Part shown: piece by piece, positions 1-8,016 of the stretch
How the letters are laid out: each line of letters opens with the position of its first letter
Numbering within the stretch: the first letter of the stretch is position 1
Source of the DNA: an uncultured Fretibacterium sp.
GTDB taxonomy: Bacteria; Synergistota; Synergistia; Synergistales; Aminobacteriaceae
Reading direction: 5' to 3'
Length of the DNA: 39,853 nt
Assembly (NCBI GenBank): GCA_937899395.1
Contig: CALBPU010000073.1
Span: 1 to 39,853, forward strand
Made by a program: the position numbers and the translations under genes
Notes under the pieces: generated by a model
Database searches by the model: none
Told to the model about the DNA's origin: nothing
Seen by the model: only the letters and a program-made list of their open reading frames with translations

Positions 1-677
1 GTGAAATAATTTCAGGAATAGTAGCGAAGGGCGCAATGATTCAGAATTTCGGCGATAACGGAATTATAATCCGAACCAACGAGGACACTGAAGAAAGCAG
101 AACCTCCGTTATGAAGGCATTGCAAAATAATTTCTCCGATGTAAAAATCACCGGCTTTGAAAAAGTAGGGCCTGTTGTCGGAGGAGAATTAAGACGGCAG
201 GCTATAATCGGAGTGTCAATAGCTCTTGTAGCAATTTTGATTTATATTACACTTAGATTTCAATTCAGGTTCGCAGTTGTAAGTGTTGTGCCTTTAGTTC
301 ACGATGTAATTATCGCTCTTGGATTTTTCAGCATAACTCAAATGGAAATTTCATCATCTTTCATTGCTGCAATTTTAACGATTGTAGGTTACTCGTTAAA
401 CAACACGATAATTATTCTTGACCGAGTGAGGGAAAACTGGGGAACACTTTCACGCGATGGAATTGTAAATCTTGTGAATAAATCCTTAAATCAAACTTTA
501 GGACGAACAATTAACACGACATTAACTACTTTATTCCCTGTTATAGCTTTGTGCGTATGGGGAGGGCCTGTTTTGATGGCGTTCAGTTACGCTATGTTAG
601 TAGGAATTATCGCAGGCACATGGAGTTCAATGTTTGTAGCAACGGGAATGCTTTGTGAATGGCAGAGCAAAAAGTAA
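1..677 (+). CDS. secF: Protein translocase subunit SecF (5' truncated)
   Basis: The frame is open from the window edge, so the true start lies upstream. The visible part is the C-terminal roughly 225 residues of SecF, which with SecD uses the proton-motive force to help late steps of Sec export at the inner membrane. The end of the periplasmic domain (GDNGIIIRTN region) is followed by the conserved membrane core: KVGPVVGGELRRQA, then hydrophobic segments ending in GYSLNNTIIILDRVREN, a SecF hallmark, and the last helices with the RTINTTLTTL motif. Length and motif order fit a normal C-terminus with no frameshift. secD is expected just upstream, outside the window. A strong hairpin follows the stop, so secF ends its transcription unit. 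Confidence 0.96.
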   Translation, partial: EIISGIVAKGAMIQNFGDNGIIIRTNEDTEESRTSVMKALQNNFSDVKITGFEKVGPVVGGELRRQAIIGVSIALVAILIYITLRFQFRFAVVSVVPLVHDVIIALGFFSITQMEISSSFIAAILTIVGYSLNNTIIILDRVRENWGTLSRDGIVNLVNKSLNQTLGRTINTTLTTLFPVIALCVWGGPVLMAFSYAMLVGIIAGTWSSMFVATGMLCEWQSKK

Positions 678-710
678 CAAGCCAGTAAAAATATTTTGAT
701 GTAATTTATG

Positions 711-745
711 CCGGAGGTTATTGGAAAAAATAGCTTCCGGTTTTT
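711..745 (+). terminator. Intrinsic terminator after secF
   Basis: A 12-bp stem (5' arm begins CCGGAGG at 711, 3' arm ends CTTCCGG at 740) with two G-U pairs and a short A-rich loop is followed by TTTTT. It separates secF from ddl, so ddl either has its own promoter in the very short gap or depends on read-through. Confidence 0.8.
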
Positions 746-769
746 CTATGTTCTATAGGAGTGAAAATA

Positions 770-1699
770 ATGTTTGAAGGAAACTATGTTGCGGTTTTAT
801 GCGGAGGAGACGGAAAAGAACGTGAGGTTTCATTGAGGAGCGGAAAAGCTGTTTGTGATGCTCTGAATGAGGCAGGCTTTGAAGCAGAAATGTTAGACCT
901 GAAATCCCTTGCTGAAGTTGATGAAGTTCAGGATTTTGAAGGAGCGTTTATAGCTATGCACGGAGATTGGGGTGAAGGAGGCCAGCTTCAACAGAAACTC
1001 AAGGAAATGAGAATACCTTATACAGGTTCAGGGCCTGAAGCAAGTTACAGAGCAATGAACAAATGGGCTTCTAAAAATTTATTCATTGAGAATAAAATTC
1101 AAACGCCTGAAGCGATTTTATGGCCTGAAGATTTTAATATAATCGTTGAAAAACTCGGAAGCGATATTGTCGTTAAACCTTCCACTGGAGGCAGTACTGT
1201 CGGACTTTCGATTATCAAAAACGCAACACCCGAAAAAATTGAGGAAGCCGTAAAATTCTCTGAAGAAAATTATTATTCGGGCGTAATCATTGAAAAGTAT
1301 ATTGAAGGCCGTGAATTAACCGCTGCTGTATGGGAAAATAACGGAAAGGTTGAAGCGTTGCCCGTAATCGAAATAAAACCTCATGAAGGCTTTTACGATT
1401 ACAAAAATAAATATACTAAAGGTGCTACAGAATATATAGTGCCTGCGAAAATTGAAGATGTAATTGCTGAAGGGATAAAAAAGATGGCGGTTCAGGCTCA
1501 TAAAGTTTTAGGGTGTTCAGGTTACAGCCGTTCTGATTTCAGAGTTAATTCAGACGGAAAAATTTATATTCTCGAAGTTAATACAGCTCCCGGAATGACA
1601 TCTACGAGCCTAGTTCCTAAAGCAGCTAATGCGATGGGAATTTCAATGTCGGATTTCGTTGCAGCTATAATGAAAATGGCATCATGCGATAAAATATAA
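770..1699 (+). CDS. ddl: D-alanine--D-alanine ligase
   Basis: An ATP-grasp ligase joining two D-alanines for the peptidoglycan stem peptide in the cytoplasm. The sequence shows the N-terminal AVLCGGDGKEREVSLRSG (substrate and Ser-lid region), AMHGDWGEGGQLQ (usually LHGxxGEDG), PYTGSGPEAS, the ATP-binding VVKPSTGGSTVGLS stretch, and the metal-site end KIYILEVNTAPGMTSTSLVPK. At 309 residues it has the family length. A GTG at 761 is in frame but abuts the AGGAG ribosome site at 756-760, so the ATG at 770, nine bases away, is the better start. It sits alone after the secF terminator and 35 bases before the PQQ protein. Confidence 0.95.
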   Translation: MFEGNYVAVLCGGDGKEREVSLRSGKAVCDALNEAGFEAEMLDLKSLAEVDEVQDFEGAFIAMHGDWGEGGQLQQKLKEMRIPYTGSGPEASYRAMNKWASKNLFIENKIQTPEAILWPEDFNIIVEKLGSDIVVKPSTGGSTVGLSIIKNATPEKIEEAVKFSEENYYSGVIIEKYIEGRELTAAVWENNGKVEALPVIEIKPHEGFYDYKNKYTKGATEYIVPAKIEDVIAEGIKKMAVQAHKVLGCSGYSRSDFRVNSDGKIYILEVNTAPGMTSTSLVPKAANAMGISMSDFVAAIMKMASCDKI

Positions 1700-1734
1700 G
1701 ACATAAAAATATTTTTAATGAGGTGATTTTAATC

Positions 1735-2778
1735 ATGAAAAAATTATTCGTTTTAGTTTTCGTTTTGGTTATGTTTGCTTCTCAGGCATTCGGTTTCAAC
1801 GGAACTGTTCAATGGCAATTCAGAGGTGATGCAACGATTACGAGCGGGGTTGCTGTGTCGGAAAATATTTTGTTATTCGGAGATGTAACGGGAAAATTTT
1901 ACGCTCTGAATAAAAATACCGGTTCTGTAATTTGGACAAAAATCGGAACTCATTACACAGTATGCGGAACTCCTTCGGTAACTTCAAACGGCAATGTAAT
2001 TTTTGCTCAAGAAGACGGGACAATAACCTGCCTTAAAATTTCTGACGGTTCAAAAGTCTGGATATATGGCAACAGAGACGAAAATAATTCAAACGAGGCA
2101 TTGAGTGATGGTGTAGCATCAGGTGGCGAAAAAATTTTCGCAGCAAAATCGGACGCGAAACTTTATGCACACGATGAAAATTCAGGAAAAGTTTTGTGGA
2201 CATTTGCAGCAGGAGAACAGGGACTTAGAACTGCACCGGCATATTCGGACGGATTAGTATTTCTCGGAGAATACGACGGACTTTTTGATATTATTGATGC
2301 TTCTAACGGCAAAAGACTTAACGGTGGCGGATCTGGCGGTGCCATTAACACTCCTGTAATAAAAAATGGCGTTGTATATTTTTCATCATGGGACGGTTCG
2401 GTTAATGCGGTAAAAATCAAAGCCGTAATTCCTTTATGGAATGTAAATGTTGGAGACCCTATTACAACATCACTGACACTCTCTGATGAAATTGCAGTTG
2501 TAGGAACAGGAAGAGGAAATATTGTCGCATTGAATATTAAAGACGGTTCAATTATGTGGAAATATGAAACTCAAAGCGGCGAAATTTCAGCAAACCCTTT
2601 AATCGGAGATGGAGTTGTTGTAGCAGGAGCTTCGCAGGGAAATGTTTTTGTTTTTGACGCTAAAACAGGAGGCGCAAGACACACAATTAAAGGTCTTAAC
2701 GGCATGAGCACCAACGGAGTTTATTCTGAAGGAACATTTTATTTTGTAAGCTCTGGAGAAGTTTGCGCGGTGAAATAG
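1735..2778 (+). CDS. Exported PQQ-like beta-propeller repeat protein
   Basis: About 347 residues. A clear signal peptide (MKK, then a hydrophobic run ending ASQAFG) is followed by repeated beta-propeller blades of the PQQ type, seen as recurring patterns such as KFYALNKNTGSVIWT, KLYAHDENSGKVLWTF and NVFVFDAKTGG. Such propellers occur in BamB, the outer-membrane assembly lipoprotein, but here there is no lipobox cysteine after the signal peptide, so I call only a secreted or periplasmic propeller. No PQQ-enzyme active site is evident. The start is the ATG preceded by GAGGTGAT; an in-frame GTG at 1723 lies inside that site and is rejected. Function unknown; a structural or envelope-assembly role is inference. 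Confidence 0.82.
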   Translation: MKKLFVLVFVLVMFASQAFGFNGTVQWQFRGDATITSGVAVSENILLFGDVTGKFYALNKNTGSVIWTKIGTHYTVCGTPSVTSNGNVIFAQEDGTITCLKISDGSKVWIYGNRDENNSNEALSDGVASGGEKIFAAKSDAKLYAHDENSGKVLWTFAAGEQGLRTAPAYSDGLVFLGEYDGLFDIIDASNGKRLNGGGSGGAINTPVIKNGVVYFSSWDGSVNAVKIKAVIPLWNVNVGDPITTSLTLSDEIAVVGTGRGNIVALNIKDGSIMWKYETQSGEISANPLIGDGVVVAGASQGNVFVFDAKTGGARHTIKGLNGMSTNGVYSEGTFYFVSSGEVCAVK

Positions 2779-2785
2779 AGAGTTA

Positions 2786-2814
2786 TTGACAGATTTAATT
2801 TTCCCGTTTAGAAT
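2786..2814 (+). promoter_or_regulatory. Sigma-70-type promoter of the dap/lysC operon
   Basis: TTGACA (2786-2791), a 17-base spacer and TAGAAT (2809-2814) make a near-consensus promoter just after the PQQ gene stop. Transcription would begin near 2821, about 30 bases before the leader ORF. Confidence 0.7.
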
Positions 2815-2851
2815 GCACCCATAAAATTTGAAATCAAATCGAAGGAGGGTA

Positions 2852-2977
2852 ATGTTAAGAATTATGTATGAACTTTCTCATATTAATGAAACTTCATTTG
2901 ATTTTTTCGTGCCCTCATTTTCATGTCTTTTGAAGCGTAAGATAAAACGTGATTTTTTGTCGTGCCTTGGTGAATGA
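2852..2977 (+). CDS. Putative 41-residue leader peptide upstream of dapA
   Basis: A small ORF starts with ATG seven bases or fewer after a strong GAAGGAGGGTA ribosome site, between a near-consensus promoter and a terminator-like hairpin ahead of dapA. The product has no recognisable domain. Residues 26-33 read LLKRKIKR, giving three lysine codons (28, 30, 32) within five positions. Its stop codon (TGA 2975-2977) lies inside GTGAATGACGG, which can pair with the 5' half of the following terminator. This layout is that of amino-acid-codon attenuation controlling the lysine/diaminopimelate operon. Translation itself is inferred from the ribosome site; the lysine density is moderate, not extreme. 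Confidence 0.6.
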   Translation: MLRIMYELSHINETSFDFFVPSFSCLLKRKIKRDFLSCLGE

Positions 2978-3040
2978 CGGAGAATGTTTTATTGAGAATT
3001 GCGTATAATTAAGCCGCTCATTCACAAGGGCGGTTTTTTT
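2970..3040 (+). promoter_or_regulatory. Antiterminator/terminator attenuator before dapA
   Basis: The terminator arms are AGCCGC (3012-3017) and GCGGTT (3030-3035), within a run of seven T (3034-3040). The loop carries TCATTCAC, and CCGCTCATTCAC (3014-3025) can instead pair with GTGAATGACGG (2970-2980) at the end of the leader ORF. The two pairings share 3014-3017 and are therefore exclusive. A ribosome resting at the leader stop would cover 2970-2980 and allow termination; one stalled at the lysine codons near 2933-2947 would leave it free and allow read-through into dapA. Confidence 0.6.
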
Positions 3041-3082
3041 GTGTGCTTTGAAAAAATTTTTTGTTAAGGAGAGATTTTTATT

Positions 3083-3961
3083 ATGTCAGTTTTTAAGGGA
3101 GTAGCTACAGCTTTAATTACGCCGTTAAATGAAAATGGTGTTGATTATAACAATTTCGCAAAGGTAATTGATTGGCAGCTCGAACAGGGTATTAACGCCC
3201 TCGTTATTGCAGGTACAACAGGTGAAGGTTCAACGCTTGATGACGCTGAACATAAAGCCGTTGTTAAATTCGCTGTCGAAAGAATTAACGGAAAATGTCC
3301 CGTTATTGCCGCTACAGGTTCAAATGATACTCGTTATGCCGTTCAATTAACAAAATATTGTTGTGATGTAGGAGCTGACGCAATGCTCGTTGTAACTCCG
3401 TATTACAATAAAACAACTCAAAACGGTTTAATCAAAATGTATTCGACAATCGCCGACGCTTCATCAAAACCGTTAATCCTCTACAACGTACCTTCAAGAA
3501 CAGGAATTAACATTGAGCCTGAAACGTATGCTGCACTTGCTGACCACCCTATGATTTCGGGAATTAAGGAAGCAAATTCAAATATCGAGAAAATCGTAAA
3601 GACTGCTTCACTTGTCGGTGATAAGTTGGATATTTATTCTGGCAATGACGATCAGATCGTACCGATTTTATCAATGGGCGGTAAAGGAGTTATATCCGTT
3701 CTTTCAAATCCTATGCCGAAAAAAACAATGGAAATTTGCGACAGATTTTTCGCGGGCGATGTCAAAGGGGCTGCTGCTCTTCAGTGCGAAATGCTCCCGA
3801 TGATTAACGCTTTATTCAGTGAGACAAACCCAATTCCTGCTAAATTCGCAATGTCGAAAATGGGTTTCTGTGAAAATTATTTGAGATTGCCTTTAATTCC
3901 TATGGGAAAATCAAATGCTGAAAAACTCGAAGCCTTAATGAAAGAGCAGGGATTAATCTAA
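3083..3961 (+). CDS. dapA: 4-hydroxy-tetrahydrodipicolinate synthase
   Basis: First enzyme of the diaminopimelate/lysine branch, condensing pyruvate with aspartate semialdehyde in the cytoplasm. The 292-residue TIM-barrel protein shows GVATALITPLNENGVDY at the start, the GTTGEGSTL substrate loop, PYYNKTTQNGL, ILYNVPSRTGI with the catalytic tyrosine, and GIKEANSNIEK with the Schiff-base lysine. It opens an operon with dapB, dapH, the deacetylase and lysC in which successive genes touch or overlap, and is preceded by the leader ORF and attenuator. The ribosome site AAGGAGAG lies about nine bases before the ATG. Confidence 0.97.
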   Translation: MSVFKGVATALITPLNENGVDYNNFAKVIDWQLEQGINALVIAGTTGEGSTLDDAEHKAVVKFAVERINGKCPVIAATGSNDTRYAVQLTKYCCDVGADAMLVVTPYYNKTTQNGLIKMYSTIADASSKPLILYNVPSRTGINIEPETYAALADHPMISGIKEANSNIEKIVKTASLVGDKLDIYSGNDDQIVPILSMGGKGVISVLSNPMPKKTMEICDRFFAGDVKGAAALQCEMLPMINALFSETNPIPAKFAMSKMGFCENYLRLPLIPMGKSNAEKLEALMKEQGLI

Positions 3962-4702
3962 ATGAATTTGATTATTAACGGTGCAGGCGGCCGAATGGGT
4001 CATATAGTCTCAGACATGGCCGAAAAATCAGGCGAAAATATTGTTGCATTAGTTGATGTAACGTTTGAAAATGACGATGTAAAAAAATATTCGAGCGTCG
4101 AAAATTTAAACGGTTCTGCTGATTGTCTGATTGACTTCTCTAACCATAAAGCAGCTCCTTCAATCATGAATTATTGCGTGAAAAAAAATTTGCCCGTATT
4201 AATCGCTTCAACAGGACACGATGAAAATGAACTCAAAATAATTCGTGAAGCCTCCGAAAAAATTCCCGTATTTTTATCTCCGAATATGTCAATCGGTGTT
4301 GCATTGCTTGCTGATTTAGCCGAGAGAGTTACAAAAATTTTCGGCTCATGCGACATTGAGTTAATCGAAGCTCATCATAATCAAAAATTAGATGTCCCAA
4401 GCGGTACAGCTTTAATGTTGGCCAAAAGAATTAAAGAAGCTGACGAAAATTTAGCCTTTAATATCGGCCGTCATGAAAACGGTAAACGCCCTCAAAACGA
4501 AATCGGCATTCATTCGTTACGTTACGGTTCAGAAGTCGGAACTCACGAAATTATTTTCTCGAACGGACTTGAGACTATAACGTTAAAGCATGACGCTAAA
4601 GATAGAGCATTATTTGCAAAAGGTGCGTTATTGGCTGTTAAATGGCTTGTAAAACAGAGCGCAGGACTTTATAACATGAAGGATTTTTTGGCAGGTGTTT
4701 AA
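3962..4702 (+). CDS. dapB: 4-hydroxy-tetrahydrodipicolinate reductase
   Basis: The second step after dapA: NAD(P)H reduction of the DapA product to tetrahydrodipicolinate. The N-terminus MNLIINGAGGRMGHIV is the dinucleotide-binding glycine motif, followed by LIDFSNHKAAP, STGHDE, SPNMSIGVALLADL and EAHHNQKLDVPSGTALMLA, which carries the conserved histidines and lysine of the catalytic site. The length of 246 residues is typical. The ATG follows the dapA stop with no gap, which implies translational coupling. Confidence 0.97.
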   Translation: MNLIINGAGGRMGHIVSDMAEKSGENIVALVDVTFENDDVKKYSSVENLNGSADCLIDFSNHKAAPSIMNYCVKKNLPVLIASTGHDENELKIIREASEKIPVFLSPNMSIGVALLADLAERVTKIFGSCDIELIEAHHNQKLDVPSGTALMLAKRIKEADENLAFNIGRHENGKRPQNEIGIHSLRYGSEVGTHEIIFSNGLETITLKHDAKDRALFAKGALLAVKWLVKQSAGLYNMKDFLAGV

Positions 4703-4703
4703 G

Positions 4704-5405
4704 ATGATGGACGCAAGAGAAATTATAAAATTCATTTCAGACGCTAAAAAAGTTACGCCCGTTAAAATTTATCTGCGTGAAAAAAGCGAAATAGATTTTT
4801 CAAAGACTGACGCTAAAATTTTCGGAGTTAATGACAAAATTATTTTCGGCGATTGGTCAGAACTTGAACCGATTATAAATTCAAACCGTGAAAAAATTGA
4901 CGAAATTGTAATCGAAAATTCTTCACGTAACAGCGCAATTCCGTTATTAGATCTCAAAAATATTCCAGCTCGAATTGAACCGGGCGCAATTATCCGTGAT
5001 AACGCTTCAATCGGTAAGAACGCCGTTATCATGATGGGAGCAATTATAAATATCGGTGCAGTAGTCGGTGAAGGAACGATGATTGATATGGGAGCGGTAC
5101 TCGGAGGCCGTGCAACTGTCGGAAAAAATTGTCATGTCGGAGCAGGCGCAGTTTTAGCCGGAGTGATTGAACCGGCAAGCGCAAAACCCGTTATTGTTGA
5201 AGATAATGTTTTAATCGGAGCTAATGCCGTTGTAATCGAGGGAGTTCACATCGGGAAAAATTCCGTAGTAGCTGCGGGTGCTGTCGTAATTGAAGATGTC
5301 CCTGAAGGAAAAGTTGTTGCAGGCTGTCCTGCCAAAGTCATCAAGGATAAAGACGAGAACACAACGTTGAAAACAGCTTTGGAAAGTTCTTTGAGGAAAA
5401 TATAA
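4704..5405 (+). CDS. dapH: Tetrahydrodipicolinate N-acetyltransferase
   Basis: A trimeric left-handed beta-helix acyltransferase, roughly 234 residues, the size of the acetyltransferase DapH (Bacillus type) rather than the longer succinyltransferase. An N-terminal alpha/beta part ending VIENSSRNSAIPLLDLK is followed by hexapeptide repeats (GAIIRDNASIGKNAVIMMGA, INIGAVVGEGTMIDMGAVLG, GKNCHVGAGAVLAGVIEP) and the C-terminal VPEGKVVAGCPAKVIKD. The start is one of two adjacent ATGs just after the dapB stop. The gene that follows is an M20 deacetylase, which fits the acetylated branch. A downstream acetyl-diaminopimelate aminotransferase and epimerase are not in this window. Confidence 0.93.
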   Translation: MMDAREIIKFISDAKKVTPVKIYLREKSEIDFSKTDAKIFGVNDKIIFGDWSELEPIINSNREKIDEIVIENSSRNSAIPLLDLKNIPARIEPGAIIRDNASIGKNAVIMMGAIINIGAVVGEGTMIDMGAVLGGRATVGKNCHVGAGAVLAGVIEPASAKPVIVEDNVLIGANAVVIEGVHIGKNSVVAAGAVVIEDVPEGKVVAGCPAKVIKDKDENTTLKTALESSLRKI

Positions 5406-6662
5406 ATGGAAAATTATAATGACCCCTCTGTCAGTAAACTGACATCTCCCCTTCTCAGGGGAGACAAGAACCTAGCCGCCCCTAAATTAGGGGAGGGGAA
5501 CCGTGAAACGGTGGAGGGGTTTCTAAAAGAAGCCGAATTGCTCAAAGATAAATTAACCGAAGTCCGAAAAAGCTTTCACCGTGTACCTGAAATCGGAAAT
5601 CAAGAATATAAAACTTCGGAATTAATCGAAAAATATCTCGATGAAATTCAAATTCCTCATAAAAGAATTTTAGGAACGGGAATTATTGCGAAACTTGAAG
5701 GAAAATTATCGGGCAAAAATTCTGCGTTACGTTCTGATATTGACGCATTGCCGATTAATGAAGCAACAGGCTGCGAATTTTCATCAACTCATGAAGGAAT
5801 GATGCACGCTTGCGGCCATGATGTTCATATGACAAGCGTTTTAGGAGCTGCTATGATTTTGAAGAAACACGAGAAAACTTTGAGCGGCTCTGTTACATTT
5901 TTATTTCAGCCTGATGAAGAAGGTAACGGAGGAGCTGAACGAATGATTAACGAAAATTGCCTCGAAAATGTTGACGCTGTTTTCGGGGCACATGTTGATC
6001 CTTTGTTGCCTGCCGGACATGTCGGAATAAAGTACGGAAATTTTTATGCTGCTTCGGCCATGTTCAGAATTGTAATTATCGGGAAATCTGCTCACGGTGC
6101 CCAACGTGAAAACGGGATTGACGCTATCGAAGTTTCTGCTCACATAATTCCTGAAGTGTTAAAAATTTCGGGCGGTGTTGTTAGTGTAGGAATGCTTCAC
6201 GCAGGTACAGCAGGAAATATTTTGGCAGGGCGTTCTGAGTTTAACGGGATAATAAGAACTTTCGGTGTTGATGAACGGGCTAGAATGTGTCGGGAATTTG
6301 AGGAAATCGTAAACAGAATTTCATCTGAATTCGGGGCAAAATGCGAATGTCATTTCAAATTGAGCACTCCCGGAATTGTTAATGACAATGACGAAATAAC
6401 AAAGCTCGTTGAAAATTCAGCACGTGAAATTTTAACTACGGAAAAAGTTCACATCATCGAAAAACCTCTAATGATTAGTGAGGATTTCGGATTTTTCATC
6501 ATGGCTAAAACAGGCTGCTTTTATCATATCGGAGCAGGTTGTGAATATCCTCTTCACACTGAAAAATTTTTGCCCGTTGATGACGCATTTGTAACAGCTT
6601 CGGCACTCCATGCTGCCGTCGTATTTAATTTCAATAAACAGGTGAATATAAATCTTGAATAA
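5406..6662 (+). CDS. dapL: M20-family amidohydrolase, likely N-acetyldiaminopimelate deacetylase, with an inserted palindromic element
   Basis: A zinc amidohydrolase of 418 residues. Domain features: VRKSFHRVPEIGNQEYKTSELI opening the catalytic domain near residue 52, LRSDIDALPI, MMHACGHDVHMTSVLG (metal ligands), LFQPDEEGNGGAERM (catalytic Glu pair), GKSAHGAQRENGIDAIE in the lid domain, and ISEDFGFF near the end. Position directly after dapH (no gap) and before lysC supports removal of acetate from N-acetyl-LL-diaminopimelate. The first 45-50 residues are an extension absent from ordinary members; residues 6-38 are encoded by a 99-bp repeat inserted in frame, leaving the catalytic core intact. 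Other M20 aminoacylases are possible. The symbol dapL is also used for an unrelated aminotransferase. Confidence 0.88.
   Translation: MENYNDPSVSKLTSPLLRGDKNLAAPKLGEGNRETVEGFLKEAELLKDKLTEVRKSFHRVPEIGNQEYKTSELIEKYLDEIQIPHKRILGTGIIAKLEGKLSGKNSALRSDIDALPINEATGCEFSSTHEGMMHACGHDVHMTSVLGAAMILKKHEKTLSGSVTFLFQPDEEGNGGAERMINENCLENVDAVFGAHVDPLLPAGHVGIKYGNFYAASAMFRIVIIGKSAHGAQRENGIDAIEVSAHIIPEVLKISGGVVSVGMLHAGTAGNILAGRSEFNGIIRTFGVDERARMCREFEEIVNRISSEFGAKCECHFKLSTPGIVNDNDEITKLVENSAREILTTEKVHIIEKPLMISEDFGFFIMAKTGCFYHIGAGCEYPLHTEKFLPVDDAFVTASALHAAVVFNFNKQVNINLE
5422..5520 (+). repeat. Family A palindromic element, full copy inside dapL
   Basis: Exactly 99 bp, bounded by ACCCCTC (5422-5428) and GAGGGGT (5514-5520). 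It contains four internal hairpins in order: GTCAG/CTGAC, CTCCCCT/AGGGGAG, CCCCTAA/TTAGGGG and ACCGT/ACGGT, so the single strand could fold as a cloverleaf. It is open in the dapL frame and adds 33 residues. Related copies occur at 15096, 23230 and 28986. Confidence 0.85.
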
Positions 6663-7983
6663 TTTAGTAGTCGCAAAATTCGGAGGTACTTCGTTAGCTG
6701 ATGCCTCGCAGATCAAAAAAGCCGCTTCAATAATCAAAGCTGATGTTTCACGAAAATATGTTGTAGCTTCAGCTCCGGGAAAAAGATTTTCAGACGATAT
6801 AAAAATTACGGACATGTTGTATAAATGTCATAAAAAATTTTTGAGCGGTGAAGATTTTAATGACGTTCTCGAAAAAATTTCGGAGCGTTACGGAAAGATT
6901 ATTGAGGAACTCGGAATTGATTTTGACATTAAATCCGAAATTGAGACCATCAAACAAAATTTAACATCGTCAGAAAAATTTCAAACCCCTGATTATCTTG
7001 CAAGCAGAGGCGAATATCTCAATTCCAAAATCATTGCTAAATTTTTAGGCTGGACATTTGCGGACGCTTCGGAGATGATTTTCTTCAATGAAAACGGAAC
7101 ATTAAACGAGGAAAAAACATTTTATGTTACAGGCGAAAAGTTAAAGGCTCTTGATTGCGCGGTAATACCCGGATTTTACGGTGTAATGCCTGACGGAAGT
7201 ATTAAAACTTTTTCAAGAGGCGGTTCAGATGTTACAGGCTCGATTGTTGCACGCTCGGTTAAGGCTGATCTATATGAAAATTGGACAGATGTTTCAGGAA
7301 TGTTAAGCGCGGATCCTAGAATTGTTAAAAATCCTTCAGTCATAAATTTCATAACTTATACCGAACTTCGTGAGCTTAGTTACATGGGAGCAAGTGTTCT
7401 TCATGAGGACGCAGTTTTTCCCGTCAGAAAAGCCGGCATTCCGATTAATATACGAAACACAAATTCCCCTGATGATAAAGGCACGTTAATTTCGGCTTCA
7501 CTTCCGAAAGATATAAAGCGTTCTGCTGTAACGGGCATAGCAGGAAGGAAAGGTTTTTGCAGCATTCGTGTTGAAAAATCAATGATGAACGGAGAAACAG
7601 GTTTCGGAGCGAAACTCCTTTACATTTTCGCTAAAAATGACGTTCCGTTTGAACATTGCCCGACAGGTATTGATACAATTTCAGTTATAGTTAATTCGGC
7701 ATTGTTCGATTCAAAGCGTGAGGAAATTCTGCGTGAAATTAAAAATTCTCTTGAGCCTGATTTCATTACGATCGAAAAAAATTTAGCTGCCATTGCCGTT
7801 GTCGGTGAAGGAATGGTTAATTCAAAAGGAATGGCTGCAAAAATTTTCACGTCCCTAGCAAACGCAGGCATAAATATCAGAATGATTGATCAAGGTTCAG
7901 ACGAGTTGAATATTATAGTAGGAATTGATGAAGCCGATTACGAAGCTGCAATAAATGCTCTTTATAGTGATATGATTAAATAA
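6655..7983 (+). CDS. lysC: Aspartate kinase
   Basis: Phosphorylates aspartate, the entry step to lysine, diaminopimelate, threonine and methionine. The 442-residue protein starts NNLVVAKFGGTSLADASQI (kinase lysine and glycine loop), has YLASRGEYLNSKI, FSRGGSDVTGSIVA and ENWTDVSGMLSADPRIV with YMGASVLHEDAVFPV, and ends in two ACT-type regulatory domains (around residues 300-440, including IAVVGEGMVNSKGMAAKIF and SDELNIIVGI). It begins with TTG inside the last codons of the deacetylase gene, about ten bases after AGGTG. Feedback control by lysine or threonine is expected from the ACT domains. Last clear pathway gene of the dap operon. Confidence 0.95.
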   Translation: MNNLVVAKFGGTSLADASQIKKAASIIKADVSRKYVVASAPGKRFSDDIKITDMLYKCHKKFLSGEDFNDVLEKISERYGKIIEELGIDFDIKSEIETIKQNLTSSEKFQTPDYLASRGEYLNSKIIAKFLGWTFADASEMIFFNENGTLNEEKTFYVTGEKLKALDCAVIPGFYGVMPDGSIKTFSRGGSDVTGSIVARSVKADLYENWTDVSGMLSADPRIVKNPSVINFITYTELRELSYMGASVLHEDAVFPVRKAGIPINIRNTNSPDDKGTLISASLPKDIKRSAVTGIAGRKGFCSIRVEKSMMNGETGFGAKLLYIFAKNDVPFEHCPTGIDTISVIVNSALFDSKREEILREIKNSLEPDFITIEKNLAAIAVVGEGMVNSKGMAAKIFTSLANAGINIRMIDQGSDELNIIVGIDEADYEAAINALYSDMIK

Positions 7984-8016
7984 CAAATATCATTTAATAA
8001 GGAGCGACAAAATTTA

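Noticed and set aside
2815..3082. Lysine (L-box) riboswitch before dapA
   Set aside because: The leader is only about 260 bases, contains a good small ORF and lacks the recognisable L-box helices and conserved blocks.
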